Shown here: piece after piece, positions 1-12,500 of the stretch | How the letters are laid out: each line of letters begins with the position of its first letter | How positions within the stretch are numbered: the stretch's first letter is position 1 | From: Dentipellis sp. KUC8613 | Taxonomy: Eukaryota; Basidiomycota; Agaricomycetes; Russulales; Hericiaceae | Assembly (NCBI GenBank): GCA_002286715.1 | Contig: NSJX01000034.1 | Span: 186,001-250,000 of the forward strand | Direction: 5' to 3' | Length of the DNA stretch: 64,000 nt | Made by a program: the position numbers and the translations under genes | Notes under the pieces: model-generated | What the model saw: the letters and a program-made list of their open reading frames with translations, nothing else | What the model was told of the DNA's origin: nothing | Database searches by the model: none

Positions 1-767
1 ATGTTGACAAGATGTGCGATATGCAAGAAAACGCAACGAGGAAGATAGCGGAGGCTGGCACGAGCGGTAGATACGCGTGCTTATTTAAGGCGACTGCGGA
101 TGGCAACGAGGATGCGTCATGTTTGACGGATCCTCGCCTTCTGAATCCATGTACACAAAGGCGGCGTCTGCGCTAAGTTTATACCCGATCTGTAGACTCA
201 AGCGCGGCTAAATGCACGCCCTCTTGGACGATGCTTTCTATGGGAAGGCCGAGGGGCGCCAACGCCGCGTCATCTGGTCCTAGGATAGCGATGATGAGTA
301 CGATAACGGGAGCAAGCGTGATAGAGAAGGAAATGAAAGGCAAGGCGGCGTTCTGGGTTCTCGGATCGAGGGGCTGCTTTGAACGTGGGAGGGGCTTCAC
401 AGGAACGTTACGTCCCGTCTACTTAGAAGAGCCGTCCTTTGTCCACGGCACGATGCACACTGCAAAAGACCCGGGATTGGTTCAGCCGTCGGACAAGTCG
501 AAAGACGAGACGCCGTTACCCTAGAATCGTACCTTGATCTGCACGGCACCTTCCTGGCGTTTGCCAGTCAATTAGGATCCTGCTAGTATTGATGTCGGCG
601 TTGTCCATGTCTTCTTTCGGCAGCAATCTATGCTATATCAAAGAAAAAAAAATACCAGATTTGCGCACACCACAGTGCCGAGATGACTGCGATTTTTTGC
701 GGTCAGAACGGCGAGGTTGAGCATTTCGTATACAGGAAAGAGAGCAGTTGCAGGCCGCGGCGAGAGT
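1..767. other. 5' flank, no gene supported
   Basis: No coding region can be supported here. A 73-residue minus-strand ORF (179-400) holds one hydrophobic segment that could be a membrane helix or the last exon of a gene lying outside the window, but it has no recognisable family and no supporting splice structure. The rest is AT/GC-mixed spacer. Confidence 0.4.
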
Positions 768-934
768 GGGTGACTTGCCACAGGATAGATTTTATTCTAT
801 GATATGTTTTTGACCCTTTTCAAATGGCTGGCAGCCAATAGGCTTCGTTGAAACCGGTCTTCTCGTCCCCATAAGGAAGGCAAAAGTGATCGAAACATAT
901 CATATCATATTTTTTATGCTGTGGCAAGTCACCC
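768..934. mobile_element. Small TIR element (MITE-like), 167 bp
   Basis: A perfect 16-nt terminal inverted repeat opens the element (gggtgacttgccacag) and closes it as its reverse complement. The inverted similarity continues imperfectly for about 20 nt more (both arms carry atgatatg). The trinucleotide agt lies directly outside both ends (765-767 and 935-937), consistent with a 3-bp target-site duplication as seen for Harbinger-type elements. The interior is AT-rich and non-coding, unlike the flanks. Assignment to a superfamily is inference. Confidence 0.6.
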
Positions 935-1113
935 AGTGAAAGCGGGTATGTAGTGAAGGCCACGTGGGTGCGCGTGGCGCGCCTGGGCAAGACGACAGCG
1001 CCCAGCTTGGCCTGTTACCGCACCTCCCCACTCACCCCCACCGTGTACGTCCTCTCTTCCTCTCCCTCCTCCGAGGCCTCGCTCACACAATCTACGCTCG
1101 CTAGCCGGTCAAC

Positions 1114-2060
<947 letters not shown>

Positions 2061-2594
2061 GCAGACGCACCCCACCCCCTCCCCCCCATCCCATGCATAC
2101 ATCCTCCGCACCCGTGAAGTGCGCCCCGGCGGTCGTGCACACGCTGTTGTTGTACATATAGGCCTAGGATACTTATATATCCTGCACTTTCACTGTCCCT
2201 GTCCGCGCGTCCCCGTGTCCTGCGCCCCCGTGTCCTGTGTCTGCGGATGCGAGTGCGGGTGCGGTTTCTTGCCTGTTCTGTGTCCGTGTGTCCGGCGTCT
2301 GCATTTGCGTACGTACGTAGCTCGTCATCGTTATCGTTACATAGGCCGTGTCTCTCTGTCTGTAATGCGTGCAACGGACAGCCCTATCGTTTTCTTTCCC
2401 CGTCTATCAGCAGCAGCCCGTCTCCGTCTCCACCACAAATTAAAGAACAAGCACATGATATATTCTACAGGTTGCAATCTGGAAAGCACCAACAGCGCAA
2501 TACATACATCACCCCAAGTCCAAACCCACCACCGAAAACCTCTCATTCCTCAACCTCCCACACCCTTCCCACCCCTCAACATGCCCTAGCCAAT
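2061..2594. other. Convergent intergenic region SEC4/ARP5
   Basis: Shared 3' space of two convergent genes. It contains CT- and GT-rich sequence and no ORF that resembles a protein; it presumably carries both 3' UTRs. Nothing else is seen. Confidence 0.5.
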
Positions 2595-5500
2595 CTACAC
2601 GACGCTCAGATTCCAGTTCCCGCCCCACCACCGCCGCACGCGCTCGGGGCCCCACTCCTCGTACTCCGCGCGCGACACGCCCGTGCGCGCAAACGCGGGC
2701 GTGCGCGCAAAGTCCGCCATCCCGCGCCACGCGTCGCACGCGGGGTCGCGCGCGCGCACGATGGAGAGCGCCTGCTCCGGCGGCAGCAGCGGGCGCAGCG
2801 TCGCGTGCAGCCGCGCGGAGAGCCCCGGGATGTGTGCGGGCGCGCCGGTGAGGAAGACGTTCTGCGTGGTGGGCGTGGTGGTTAGCATTCAGCATACAGG
2901 CGTTTTTGAAAGAGAAAGGCAGCGAGGTGGAGGCAGGGAGGGGGGAGCGAGCGAAGGGAGAGGGAGCGCACCTGGACGAGCCGCCCGCGCTCGGGGGCGG
3001 AGAACGCGCTGAGGACGGTCTGCATGACCTCGCCGAGCCCCGCCGAGTCGATGCCCGCCATGCCGGGCGAGAAGTACGCCTCGCAGACGCGCCAGCGTTC
3101 CGTGCTCAGGTGGATCCGCGTGTTGCCTGTGGGCCGGCAGATCGGTGAATCAGGGCCGGATTCGCGGGTATAGAGGGAAAAGAAAAGACGCGAAAAGGCG
3201 AGAGAAGGAGGATTTGGGAGGTAGGAAGGGGAAAAGGAAGAAAGAAGGGAGAGACGCACCCTCGGCGTCGCCGTCCTCGTACTTGGGCCGGAACGCGCTG
3301 ATCAGCGCCGAGCGCTGCGACGCGCGCGCCGCGTGCGTGTGCTCCGCGCCGAACGTCGGGTCGTGCGCGAGCAGCTTCGTCTCGATCGCCTGCAGCTGCG
3401 CGAGGTCCTCTTCCTCGTCTTCCGACGCCGCGGCCGTGTTCTGCCATCGCCCACGCCCACGCGCGTCAGCCTCGGCGCTACAAAACGACAGAGGGGAGAA
3501 AGATGGGTGGGTGGGACGTACGATTTTGCGGTAGATCATCCAGTCCGCGTCGTCTGCGCCGAACGTGTCCTCTGCGGCATGATAAGGAAAAGGGCTGTGA
3601 GAAAGGGAGAGAGGAGGGGGGGAAGGTGCGTACCGCCGCCGACCTTGCGCCGCTTCTTCGACACACGCTCGTCCGCCGCGAGCGTCGCGATGCTCTTCAT
3701 GCGCGCCTGCGACGCCGCGCTCTTGCGGTCGCTCAGCGCCGTCTTGCGCCGGCTGCGCTCCTTCATGCGCGCCATGATCGCCTGCGCGCCGCCACCCATT
3801 CAGCACATGCGGCGGAAGACAAGATTTTGGAACGAGAAAGCATGTGCGAGGAATGAAGGGTAGAGGAGAGGGACGCACGCACGCACCTCCTGCTCCGCGC
3901 GCATCTTGCCCGCCCACCCCGCGAGGTCGCGCCCGCGCTCCTCTGCCTCGCGCCGCTCCTCCGCCTCGCGCTCCTCGCGCTCCTTCTCCTTCTCGCGCCG
4001 CGCCCGCGCGCGCGCCTCGAAGCCGGCCTTCATCAGCTTCTGCTTGCGCTTTTCTTTCAGGCCTTCTTCGTCGAGCTGCGTGGTGCGTGTGTCAGTTCGT
4101 TCGGTGAATAAGAGGGAAGGGAGGGAAGGGGATGGGAGGGAAGGGGAAGGGGGGGGAAGGGGAAGGGAGGGAAGGGGAAGGGAGGGAAGGGGATGTACCT
4201 CGGCATCGGGGACGTCGACGAGGGGGAAGGAGGGCTCTTCCTGCTGGAGGCACAGGTCAGGAGTGAGTATGAGGGGGCACGATGATAGTGAGATAATGCG
4301 CACCGTGCCATCGTCGCCCTCCGCCGCCTCCTTCTTGCGCGCCCGCTTCAGGTCGCCCTCGAGCTTCTTGATCGCCTGGTCGAGCGCGCCGTCGTCGCTG
4401 AATCCCTCCGCCTGCAACGAATGCTGGCGCACCACAAACATCACATGAGCGCGCTGGCAGGGAAAGAAAGAAGGTGCAAGGAAGAGCGCACCTCCCACTC
4501 GCGCCGGCTCTCCTCCGCCTTGCGCGTCTTCAGCTTCGTCAGGTACTGCAGGTCGTTTTCCTTCTCTACAAGCTGCACCACACACAACGCCACAACTCAG
4601 TCAGAACATGCTACCTCCCAGAACCAGGAGAGAGCAAGCGCACCTTCTCGACACGCGCCTTGGCCGCGATCTCCTGCAGCTTGCGCCCCTGCTCGCGGCG
4701 GCGCTCCGCGATGCGCGCGAGCTCCTCCTCGGAGCGCTCGTCCGCGGCGGGCAGCACGAACGGGAACTGCACGATGCGCTCGGCCGCGCGCAGCGCGTCC
4801 GGCGCGCGCAGCTGCCGCAGGAGCGCGGGGTAGTCCGGCGCGACTTCGCAGAATGTCTGCAGCATCCACTGCGGCATATATAGTGTGAGGCACGTTTCGT
4901 GGAGGGGGGGGGGGTGCGTGAGGCGCGTTGATAAGCAGAATGCGGAACGGGAGCGTACGTTGGTCTGCGCGGTGGTGACGCGCGTGGGGAAGTTGGGGTA
5001 TTTGAGCTGGATGAGCTTGAGGAGGTATTCGGTGGACTGCTGTGCGCCCCATGGTATCCTGCACACGCACCCGCGTCAATGGCCGTCAGATGTGTTTTGT
5101 GGAGGGACGTAGGGAGGATACCCACCGCTTGGCCTGGCTCATGATGCCCTTGCCGTCGAGGATGGGGATGACGGCGGTGGAGGCCGTGTTGAAGGAGACG
5201 ACGAGCCCGTCCGCGGCGAAGGGCGCGGTTGGGGGCGATGGGAGCTTGTTGTGGTAGAAGGACATGATGCCGTCGATGGCGTACGTCACGGACGGGACGG
5301 AGTAGAGCTCGAAGAGGAGCTCGGAGGTTACTGGTGGATGTGGGGTTAGGAGAGGGGGGAGGAGTGGAATGGGAACGTACGGGCGCGGGAGTGGAGGGGC
5401 GAGGCGAGGCGCTCGGTCATGAGGATGGGGTGGTCGATTGTTGGGGTGTCGATGCCGAGTTGGATGAAGGTGTAGTCGAGGGCGTGCTCCTACTTCGCAG

Positions 5501-6200
5501 AAAGTGATTCAGGTAGTTAGTCGTGGCACAAGAGTGAGGAGGAAATGGTATGTGTCATGGCAATTCCGTGGACTATGCTGGTCTTACAATCGAGGATAAG
5601 TATGAGGTTCAGATATATGGCCACGGCGCATCGAACATATGGTGTGCTCAGTCTCACTGGATGAATGTGGGGAAGGCGATATAGTCCATGGGTTCAGCAA
5701 TCGCGAGGTTTAAACCTCTCGTCCCTTGATAAAAGATTTAATTTGGTAAAGAATGCACAATAGGGTACAAAGAATGCGTGTCGTCGAACACTCCGGAACG
5801 AAAGACGCCACCACGCACCTCATAGCCTCCACGGAATTGCCATGACACGAACAGACACGACAGGTCACGTCAAGGTGAACGCACTCACCAAAGCGTCAAA
5901 GTTCAGCAACACGTCTCCCTCCCACGGCGTCTTCGCCTGACTGCGCGCAGTGCTGTCCGACTCGACTGCATCTCCGAACAGCAGCACCTGGCGGCCGAGC
6001 TTGCGCTCCTTGTACTTCGCGACGACATTCGGTGCGCAGTGCGGGGAGTCTGAGGTAGCGAAGCCGAAGCGGAGGTTCGTTGAGCCATTATCTATGATGA
6101 GCGGGGTATGCGCGGAACGCGCAGCATCGTAGGATTCGGGGGTGGGATGCGAGGGTGGGGAGGGTGTCGGGAGGCGCGTGATATTCAGTTCTGTGTCCAT
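2595..6200 (-). CDS. ARP5: Actin-related protein 5 (INO80 complex subunit)
   Basis: Nuclear actin-related protein that works in the INO80 chromatin remodeller. The N-terminal actin fold is seen in the first exon (PLIIDNGSTNLRFGF, residues about 32-46). The C-terminus carries VFLTGAPAHIPGLSARL and ends in RRWWGGNWNLSVV. Between them lies the long charged insertion that separates Arp5 from actin, including the basic stretch MARMKERSRRKTALSDRK. About 14 exons with 50-65 nt introns give roughly 780 residues, normal for fungal Arp5. Intron 1 (5490-5888) is about 399 nt because it contains an inverted-repeat element. A later intron (about 4110-4195) is a G/A microsatellite. The start is the first in-frame ATG, before the divergently transcribed APH gene. 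Confidence 0.92.
4112..4193. repeat. G/A-rich microsatellite in ARP5 intron
   Basis: Tandem copies of ggaaggg/gagggaagggg run over about 80 nt inside a short ARP5 intron. On the plus strand there are many runs of three or more G, so G-quadruplex formation is possible; in the transcript this is a C/U-rich tract that could serve as polypyrimidine tract. Confidence 0.8.
5551..5849. mobile_element. Inverted-repeat (MITE-like) insertion in ARP5 intron 1
   Basis: The 20-mer gtgtcatggcaattccgtgg (5552-5571) recurs as its reverse complement at 5829-5848, with imperfect extension inward. The roughly 297-bp interval is more AT-rich than its surroundings, non-coding, and accounts for the abnormal length of the host intron, whose other part would be close to 100 nt. 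No clear target-site duplication is visible, so the exact ends are uncertain. Confidence 0.6.
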
Positions 6201-6744
6201 GGTCGATCAGCAAAGGAGTTTCATGGAAAGATGGACGTGGAGGTGGACAAGGAGCAAGTAGAGGGAGAGTGCTGGGAAGATTGTTGAAAGCGTCCGTCGA
6301 CCCAGGCGCTCAAGCGCTCGAGTGCAACATATCGAGATTCGAAAGAACGTCTGGATGTCGACATGTCGACATGCTGCGTATTGTTCTACGAGCGCCAAAA
6401 ATTGCGATAACCCCTTGGCAAGTGGCTTAGAGAAATCAAATTTGGTTATATATATCAATTTGTCAGGGACAAGGACTTTGCCCGTAGCGAGCCCGACGAC
6501 GGGGCCGGTGTTTGTCGGCAACTTTGCCCATGACCATGTTCCAATCGATGCCGTTTCCTTTTGCTCCTTTTGCTGCCTCTCGTCCTCTCGCGCCTCTCGT
6601 TCACGGTAGTGTCGGTTCGCAGCGTACTGACTTTGCGCCATCTGTGCAGTGCACACCTTTCACAGCAATCACTTGACACGTTCATAACAGCCCTTATCCG
6701 GATCGCTCGCCGGCGTGCTGAACCAATTTTAGGAGTGTTCAACC
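6201..6744. promoter_or_regulatory. Divergent promoter region ARP5 / APH kinase
   Basis: The 544 bp between two divergent start codons must hold both promoters and 5' UTRs. A short AT-rich block (ggttatatatatcaat, 6442-6457) is the only TATA-like element noticed. No ORF of note. Confidence 0.4.
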
Positions 6745-8105
6745 ATGAGCTACAATGACCCTGTCGAACAGCGCCTGGCGCGACTCAACGAGTTCACGCT
6801 TGGCCTCTTGAAGGAGGCCCTGGAGGCGGACTACGGCGCAGATCTTACACCCGTGCTCAGGACAGCACTGGGAACATATACCATCAAGCGGTCCGACATT
6901 CTCGACAGGTCAGACACGGACTCGACGTATACTGTGTCAGAAGTCAACTATGCTGTATCTGAATGTGAGTCCTGTCTCGCCTTATACCATTTTCACTCCA
7001 AGCTCACGCGTCTCGCCCAGACGAAACCCCCACCATTGCCGGCTTCGAGACCGATGCGCACTCGATATACTCTGCGGCCTCCTCCATCCCATCCACCATC
7101 GTCGAAATCCGGCCCTTCTTCTCGCACATCACCGGCCCCATCACGCTCCGCTCGTTCCCGCACCCCGACGTGTTCGCGCAGGTCACCGGCTCGCCGCAGA
7201 ACACATACATGCAGGACCCCGCCGCAGCCTTCACCTACCTCCCGCAGATCCTCGACCGCGGGCGCGTGCTCTGGTCGACGCACGCGCGCAGCATCGTGCA
7301 GCTGAGCGCGACGATCGCCGTCAAAGCGGGGCCCGCGGGCGCCGTCGACCCGACCGAGCACGCGCTCCTCGCGACGCTCGCCGCGCGCGCGCCGGGCGTG
7401 CCCGCGCCGCGGCCGATGGGCATCGTGCAGATCGGCGGCGTCGTGTTCATGTTCATGTCGTGCGTGCCCGGCACGCCGCTCGACAAGTGCTGGGGCGAGC
7501 TCTCCAAGGCGCAGAAGGTCGCCGTGCGCCGCCAGCTGAACCAGGCGCTGCACCAGCTCCGCAGCGTGCCGTACACGCCCGGCACGCCGCTCGGCGCGCT
7601 CGCGGCGCCGTTCGCGTGCAAGGACACGCGCCCCGCCGCCGCGCTGGCCCCGTACGCGCCGGCGCCGGCGTATGTCCATACGAGTGCGCGCGCGATATAC
7701 ACGGAGACGGGGTTCAACGACTTCCTGCTCGCGACGCCGCGCGCGCGCGTCGCGCCGGCGTATGCGCGCTGGGTGCGCTCGCTGCTGCGCGACACGCACC
7801 GGATGGTGCTCACGCACGGGGACCTGCGGCCGCACAACATCCTCGTCGCGCGCGAGGGCACGCGCGCGACGCTCGCCGGGATCGTCGACTGGGAGCGCGG
7901 CGGGTGGTACCCCGAGTACTGGGAGCTCCTCAAGGCGCTCCGCACGCGCACGCCCGAGGACGAGAGCGACTGGTGGGAGTGGATGCCCGAGGTCATCGCG
8001 GGCTACCGCGCGGAGGTGGCGATTGACCGCGTGGTGGAGGCGACGATTGCGCCGCCCGGACAGGTGGGGGGAGCACAGGGACAGGGCAGTCAGGGCGCGG
8101 GGTGA
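6745..8105 (+). CDS. APH-family (aminoglycoside phosphotransferase fold) kinase
   Basis: Protein-kinase-like small-molecule phosphotransferase of the large APH/choline-kinase-type family expanded in fungi; the substrate is unknown and antibiotic resistance should not be assumed. Two exons (6745-6964 and 7021-8105, intron of 56 nt) give 434 residues. The Brenner motif LTHGDLRPHNILV holds the catalytic Asp and Asn. It is followed by the metal-binding Asp in IVDWERGGWYPEYWE, a signature of fungal APH proteins. The first exon (acidic, about 73 residues) is not part of the fold. The gene shares a promoter region with ARP5, and its 3' end lies about 150 bp from the LINE insertion. Confidence 0.85.
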
Positions 8106-8432
8106 GCGGGGTGGGTGGATTTTTATTGCGAGCTTGGAAAGCGGATGGGCCGCGCTGGGCCTTCGACTACGTCTCAACGTTCTCCGGGCTGTGTGCTCCC
8201 CGGAGACTATAGCCGGTCAAGACGGGAGGGGGAAGGGAGGTTGTAGCAAAGGTGCTGGTGCATGATGCTTCAATGGTTCGCATTCCTACCAAGGATACTG
8301 AGTATCATGTCCAGTCTAGTCGAAGGTGCACAATTCGAGGATGGTTGAATGGCTTGGTGGACTTTGAATACCCTTGCCTGAAGCTTTCGGGCACCGCGGT
8401 GCTAGAAGGAAGGTATATTCCGACGCGGTCCC

Positions 8433-9509
8433 ATGGATAGTTCACGTTCAGTGGTGAGGTCATCCACGTGGTTGTCTCAGCCTGCTGCACCGTCGGCCGC
8501 TTCCCGTGGGTCGACTGCTAAAAGCTCTGCCGCAAAGCCCAAGGGCGGCGCTAAGGGCAAAGGGAGGGCCCTACTTTCGTCTCCGTCTCTGACGGCGGGA
8601 CCCTCTTCCTCCTTGTCTGGCAGCTCGTTCCCGTCCGATGATGCCCTCGCGGCATACGGCTTCTTCCCTCTCCCTGATGCCAAATCCACCGCTTCCCACT
8701 CCCGCTGGTTGGCTGGCGCTGCCATCAATCGCTTCAAGCACATCGAGGACATGATCACAGAGCACCGCGCCCATCTTGACCGCGAGCTCGACACCCAATC
8801 CCTCTTGCTCGAGGAGCTCCATGGTGCTCCCGCTCCTGTTCACCCGAGCTCCTTCCGAGAGCTCCATCAGCAGTCTGTGGATACACGTCATGCATTGAAC
8901 ACGTCCATCCAAGACATTCGATCCCTTGCCACCGATGTTCAACATTTGCAGGAAGCGGTAGCTGACATTCGCAACACAGTTGCTCAACTGTCCATCACCA
9001 CCCGTCCGCCTTCGTCGGCTGCCTCTACGGCAGCCGCCCAGGCTGCCCTGACCATTCTCCCTCCGCTTCCTCCCTCCAATGCGCCCCGATCTTATCTGCC
9101 CAAACGCCATGCGTCTCCTCTAGCTGCTGCGCGTCCCACGAAGCAAGTTCGTCCCAATCACTCAAAACGTCCTTTTCTTCGCTTCGGCCCACTGCGAGTC
9201 CCTGCGGGCGAATCGCCTGCGACTACCTTCGGCCGCTTTCATGCCTTGGTCCGCGGGTCGTCCAGCCAGGAGACTGTTGCCTCTGTGCGTATTGCCGATG
9301 ACGACCCTTCCTTCCTGGAGGTTGTCTTTGCGCGCGGTGCCAACACGGCATCTATCTGGTATCACAACTGGTATAACTCTATCCCAAATGGCTTTGCCCA
9401 TATGGCACCGTTGGTTATCGACCCGTCCGCATCGGTGCCTCTTACGCCACCTTCAATCTCGTCTCTTCCCCCACTACCTACTCCTGTCCCGTTCTCTTCT
9501 GTCCGGTAA
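8433..9509 (+). CDS. LINE ORF1 protein
   Basis: A 358-residue protein with a Ser/Ala/Lys-rich N-terminus, then a helical heptad-like region (about residues 95-190, including LDRELDTQSLLLEELHG) that probably forms a coiled coil for trimerisation, then a Pro/Ala linker. It ends in a C-terminal globular part (about 245-330) that could be an RRM-like RNA-binding fold. No CCHC knuckle is seen. The role inferred from the LINE family is RNA binding and RNP assembly. It reads in the same frame as ORF2. The TAA stop lies inside a GTAAG sequence that could be a 5' splice site, so a longer ORF1-ORF2 fusion product is possible. Confidence 0.8.
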   Translation: MDSSRSVVRSSTWLSQPAAPSAASRGSTAKSSAAKPKGGAKGKGRALLSSPSLTAGPSSSLSGSSFPSDDALAAYGFFPLPDAKSTASHSRWLAGAAINRFKHIEDMITEHRAHLDRELDTQSLLLEELHGAPAPVHPSSFRELHQQSVDTRHALNTSIQDIRSLATDVQHLQEAVADIRNTVAQLSITTRPPSSAASTAAAQAALTILPPLPPSNAPRSYLPKRHASPLAAARPTKQVRPNHSKRPFLRFGPLRVPAGESPATTFGRFHALVRGSSSQETVASVRIADDDPSFLEVVFARGANTASIWYHNWYNSIPNGFAHMAPLVIDPSASVPLTPPSISSLPPLPTPVPFSSVR

Positions 9510-9583
9510 GATCTATGGCTGCGACGTGATCTGGTCTGATGCTTATGTACGACTTTGTGTTTTACTATCATATGTAATCCTAG
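9506..9583 (+). other. Candidate 78-nt intron between LINE ORF1 and ORF2
   Basis: The sequence starts GTAAGA, has a CTGAT branch-like motif at 9535-9539, and ends TAG after a T-rich stretch. It holds the ORF1 stop (TAA 9507-9509) and a second in-frame stop (TGA 9537-9539). Its length is a multiple of three, and its removal joins the ORF1 frame directly to the ORF2 frame (CG plus T, then CCT CAA TCA ATG). Splicing itself is inference. Confidence 0.5.
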
Positions 9584-9593
9584 TCCTCAATCA

Positions 9594-12500
9594 ATGTCAC
9601 CGCTTTCTGTCTCCTCTGACCTCTCCCCCGGTGACACGACGTCGCCCGTTTGCCAATCTTTCCTCACGATGTCTGTGCTATCATGGAACATAAATGGCCT
9701 TGTCTCGCTGAAACTTTGCGACCGCACTATTTCACAGTGGCTTTTTCAGTTCGACATCATTATTTTGCAGGAAAGTCATCTCCGGCCTGATGAGCATCTT
9801 ACGTTGCCTTTTCCGAATACACATGCTTGTTACTCGTTTGGCAGGCCACTCTCCGACACACTGCAGCGTCGTGGTGGCGGAGTATTGGTCTTCATTCGTG
9901 CGTCAATCACACACAACGTGCGATCCGACCTTTCTGGTCCTGACTTTGCCGTCCTGACAATTGCTTCATCTTGGACCCTGGTGGGAGTCTACATCCCTCC
10001 TGCTTCCTCCAAGTGGCATCGACGGGCAGCTGCGCCACCTGCAACTCGTTTGGCAGAAATTATCACATATTGTACGCGCTGCACGGCCATTCCGGTACTT
10101 CTCTTGGGTGATTTCAATGCTAGATGTGGATGTTTGTCGCCATCCTCTTCGCTTGAGCATCTGTCTCTTGACAACACTGTCGATGCTTCTGGTCGTTCTC
10201 TCCTGGCATTATGCAAGAGTACGGATTTGTGTCTCCTAAATGGGACCCATGTCGAGGATACCTCGCCCGGTCATCTCACTGACTTTCAATCCAATGGGAG
10301 TGCGACCGTCGACTATGCAATTGCAGCCTCATCCCTGATTCCATCAATTCTTCAGCTCTCTTGCTCCCATGTATTACCATCATCTTCGGATCATGCTCTG
10401 CTCCGACTTCTGCTCGCCCACCCTCTCTCCCAATCTGTGGATGCAGCCCATTCTTCTTTTGCCCCACACGAAATTCGTATCTCTCCCACTCTGCATGCGC
10501 CTGCTCCGCTGCACCATAGCCTTAGCCTTCACAGTGTTGATGATGTTTTGGCTTCGACTCTACGCAGTCGTCGATCCCCGGCCAGTGCAGCTGCAATGTT
10601 TTATGGACCGATCACATGTGCTTGTGTATGTGCTCTGCTCACTGTCTATACTGACGGTTCAGCTCGTCGCATTGCAAACGTTCTCTGTGCCGGAAGTGGC
10701 ATCTACTGGGGTCCTAACTGCCCTGCCAATGCCTTGTTTCATGTTCCAGGTACTTCCGTACCATTTCCGTCTACTCCCTCTCTTGTTCACTTGCATTGTC
10801 CTTTATAGGTCTGCAGACCAATAACCGCAGAGAGCTGTTTACTGTTCTACAGGCGCTGGATTCCGCACGCCTACATCATCCTCTGAATATTTGCACTGAT
10901 TCCACGTATGTCATTCATACTTTCTGTCATTGGATCGGTACCATTGCAGATCTCGGGTGGTGCGTCCCCAACAGCGATCTCATCCACGCCACTGCCCTGC
11001 GGCTGCACATGCACTGTGCTCCTGTTCAGTTCATCAAAGTTAAAGCACACTCAGGCAATGCTCATAATGACTGTGCCGACAGTTATGCTGCTCAGGGTGC
11101 CCTCCTGCCACCTGTGGAGCCGGTACTCCCTCCATTGTCGATGTTGGCACCGTGCATGGGTGCTGCATGTCCGGCATCCTTGAAGATCTCAACCAGACTT
11201 CCCCGCCTTCCTTTTCCTGTGGAGCACTCTTCCGGACCTTGTCACTCTCCATCGCCACTGCCTTGCGCATTGGTCTCAACCTCCTCTCATGCTGCTCAGG
11301 TGGCTCATCGTGGTCGTGCAGCTTTGCAAGCAACACAGCGCCAAAACTTACGGGAGCTTATTGACTGCCATGGTGATGCTCACTTCTGGCGTCTAGTCCA
11401 CGAGTGGTCTGATCCACGCATTGGCCCTCCGGCTGTTGCTCTGGATGCGTTGCGCGAGGAATTTGAATCTCGCATGAATCCGGCACCTGTTTTGCCAGAG
11501 CAATGGGATTCCCGGTCCTTCCATCGTGCAATTGGGCAGCTACACTGCATCCCTGCTTGTACCGACCGCATGCATCTCCCTTCGTGCCTCTCAGCTGAAT
11601 TTGTGGCATCGGATGTCGCTGCCGCTAAGGTACACCTTCATGATCGACATCAGCGCACGACTGCATGTGGCATTGACAAGGTGTCTTATGCGGATCTTAT
11701 GGAAATTCCAAACAACAGTCTCGCCACCCTTGCGAACAAGTGTCTCACATCGCCCATCCTCCCACGCGAGTGGCTGCCAACCGTCCTTGTGGCAATTTTG
11801 AAACGGGGGAAGCCTGCTGCATGTGCCTCCAGTTATTGCCTCATTGGTTTGGAGAGCTGCTTGTTGAAATTCGTCACATTGCTCATTGAGGCCCGTCTGC
11901 GCACATGGGCCGATGAATCGTGCCTTCTTCCAGACTCTCAAAATGGCTTTCGACCGGGCTTCCGCACAAATAACAATGTATTTATCCTTCGGTGTGCGCT
12001 TGATGCAGCGCATGCCACGGGCATGTCTGTTTATGCAACTTTCGTCGACCTCACCAATGCATTTCCCTCCACAAATCACCCTGCACTATGGCTGAAGCTA
12101 TATCGCCTTGGGTTCCATGGTCCCATGTTCGATTTCCTCCGCATGCTGTATTCGTCGATGACCTATTCCGTGCGTGCAAATGGGGAATATTCTGCAGATT
12201 TCAAGTCCACTCATGGGATCCTTGCTGGTGACACCCTTTCTCCCCTCCTTTGGCTGCTCTTCATGTCGGACCTACACATTCCAGACGACAGTGCCGATGT
12301 CAGACTCAATGGGCGATATGTGTCCCATCTCGAGCAGGCAGATGACATTGTTCTCTTTTCAACCTCAGCCTCTGCATTGCAGCGAAAGCTCGACGCCCTT
12401 GCACGGTGGTGTTCAAGGAATTTCTGTGTTATCAACATGAAAAAGACCCAGGCTCTTGTATTTGGGCGTCTACCGCATGTGCGCCCGACTCTTCGTGTTG

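Noticed and set aside
179..400. Minus-strand 73-residue ORF with a membrane-like segment
   Set aside because: Too short, no family, no splice partners within the window; kept only as a remark.
8240..8290. tRNA-like A and B boxes (tagcaaaggtgctgg and ggttcgcattcc) at the LINE 5' edge, hinting at a SINE or pol III promoter
   Set aside because: No cloverleaf stems can be paired around them, and the spacing match alone is weak.
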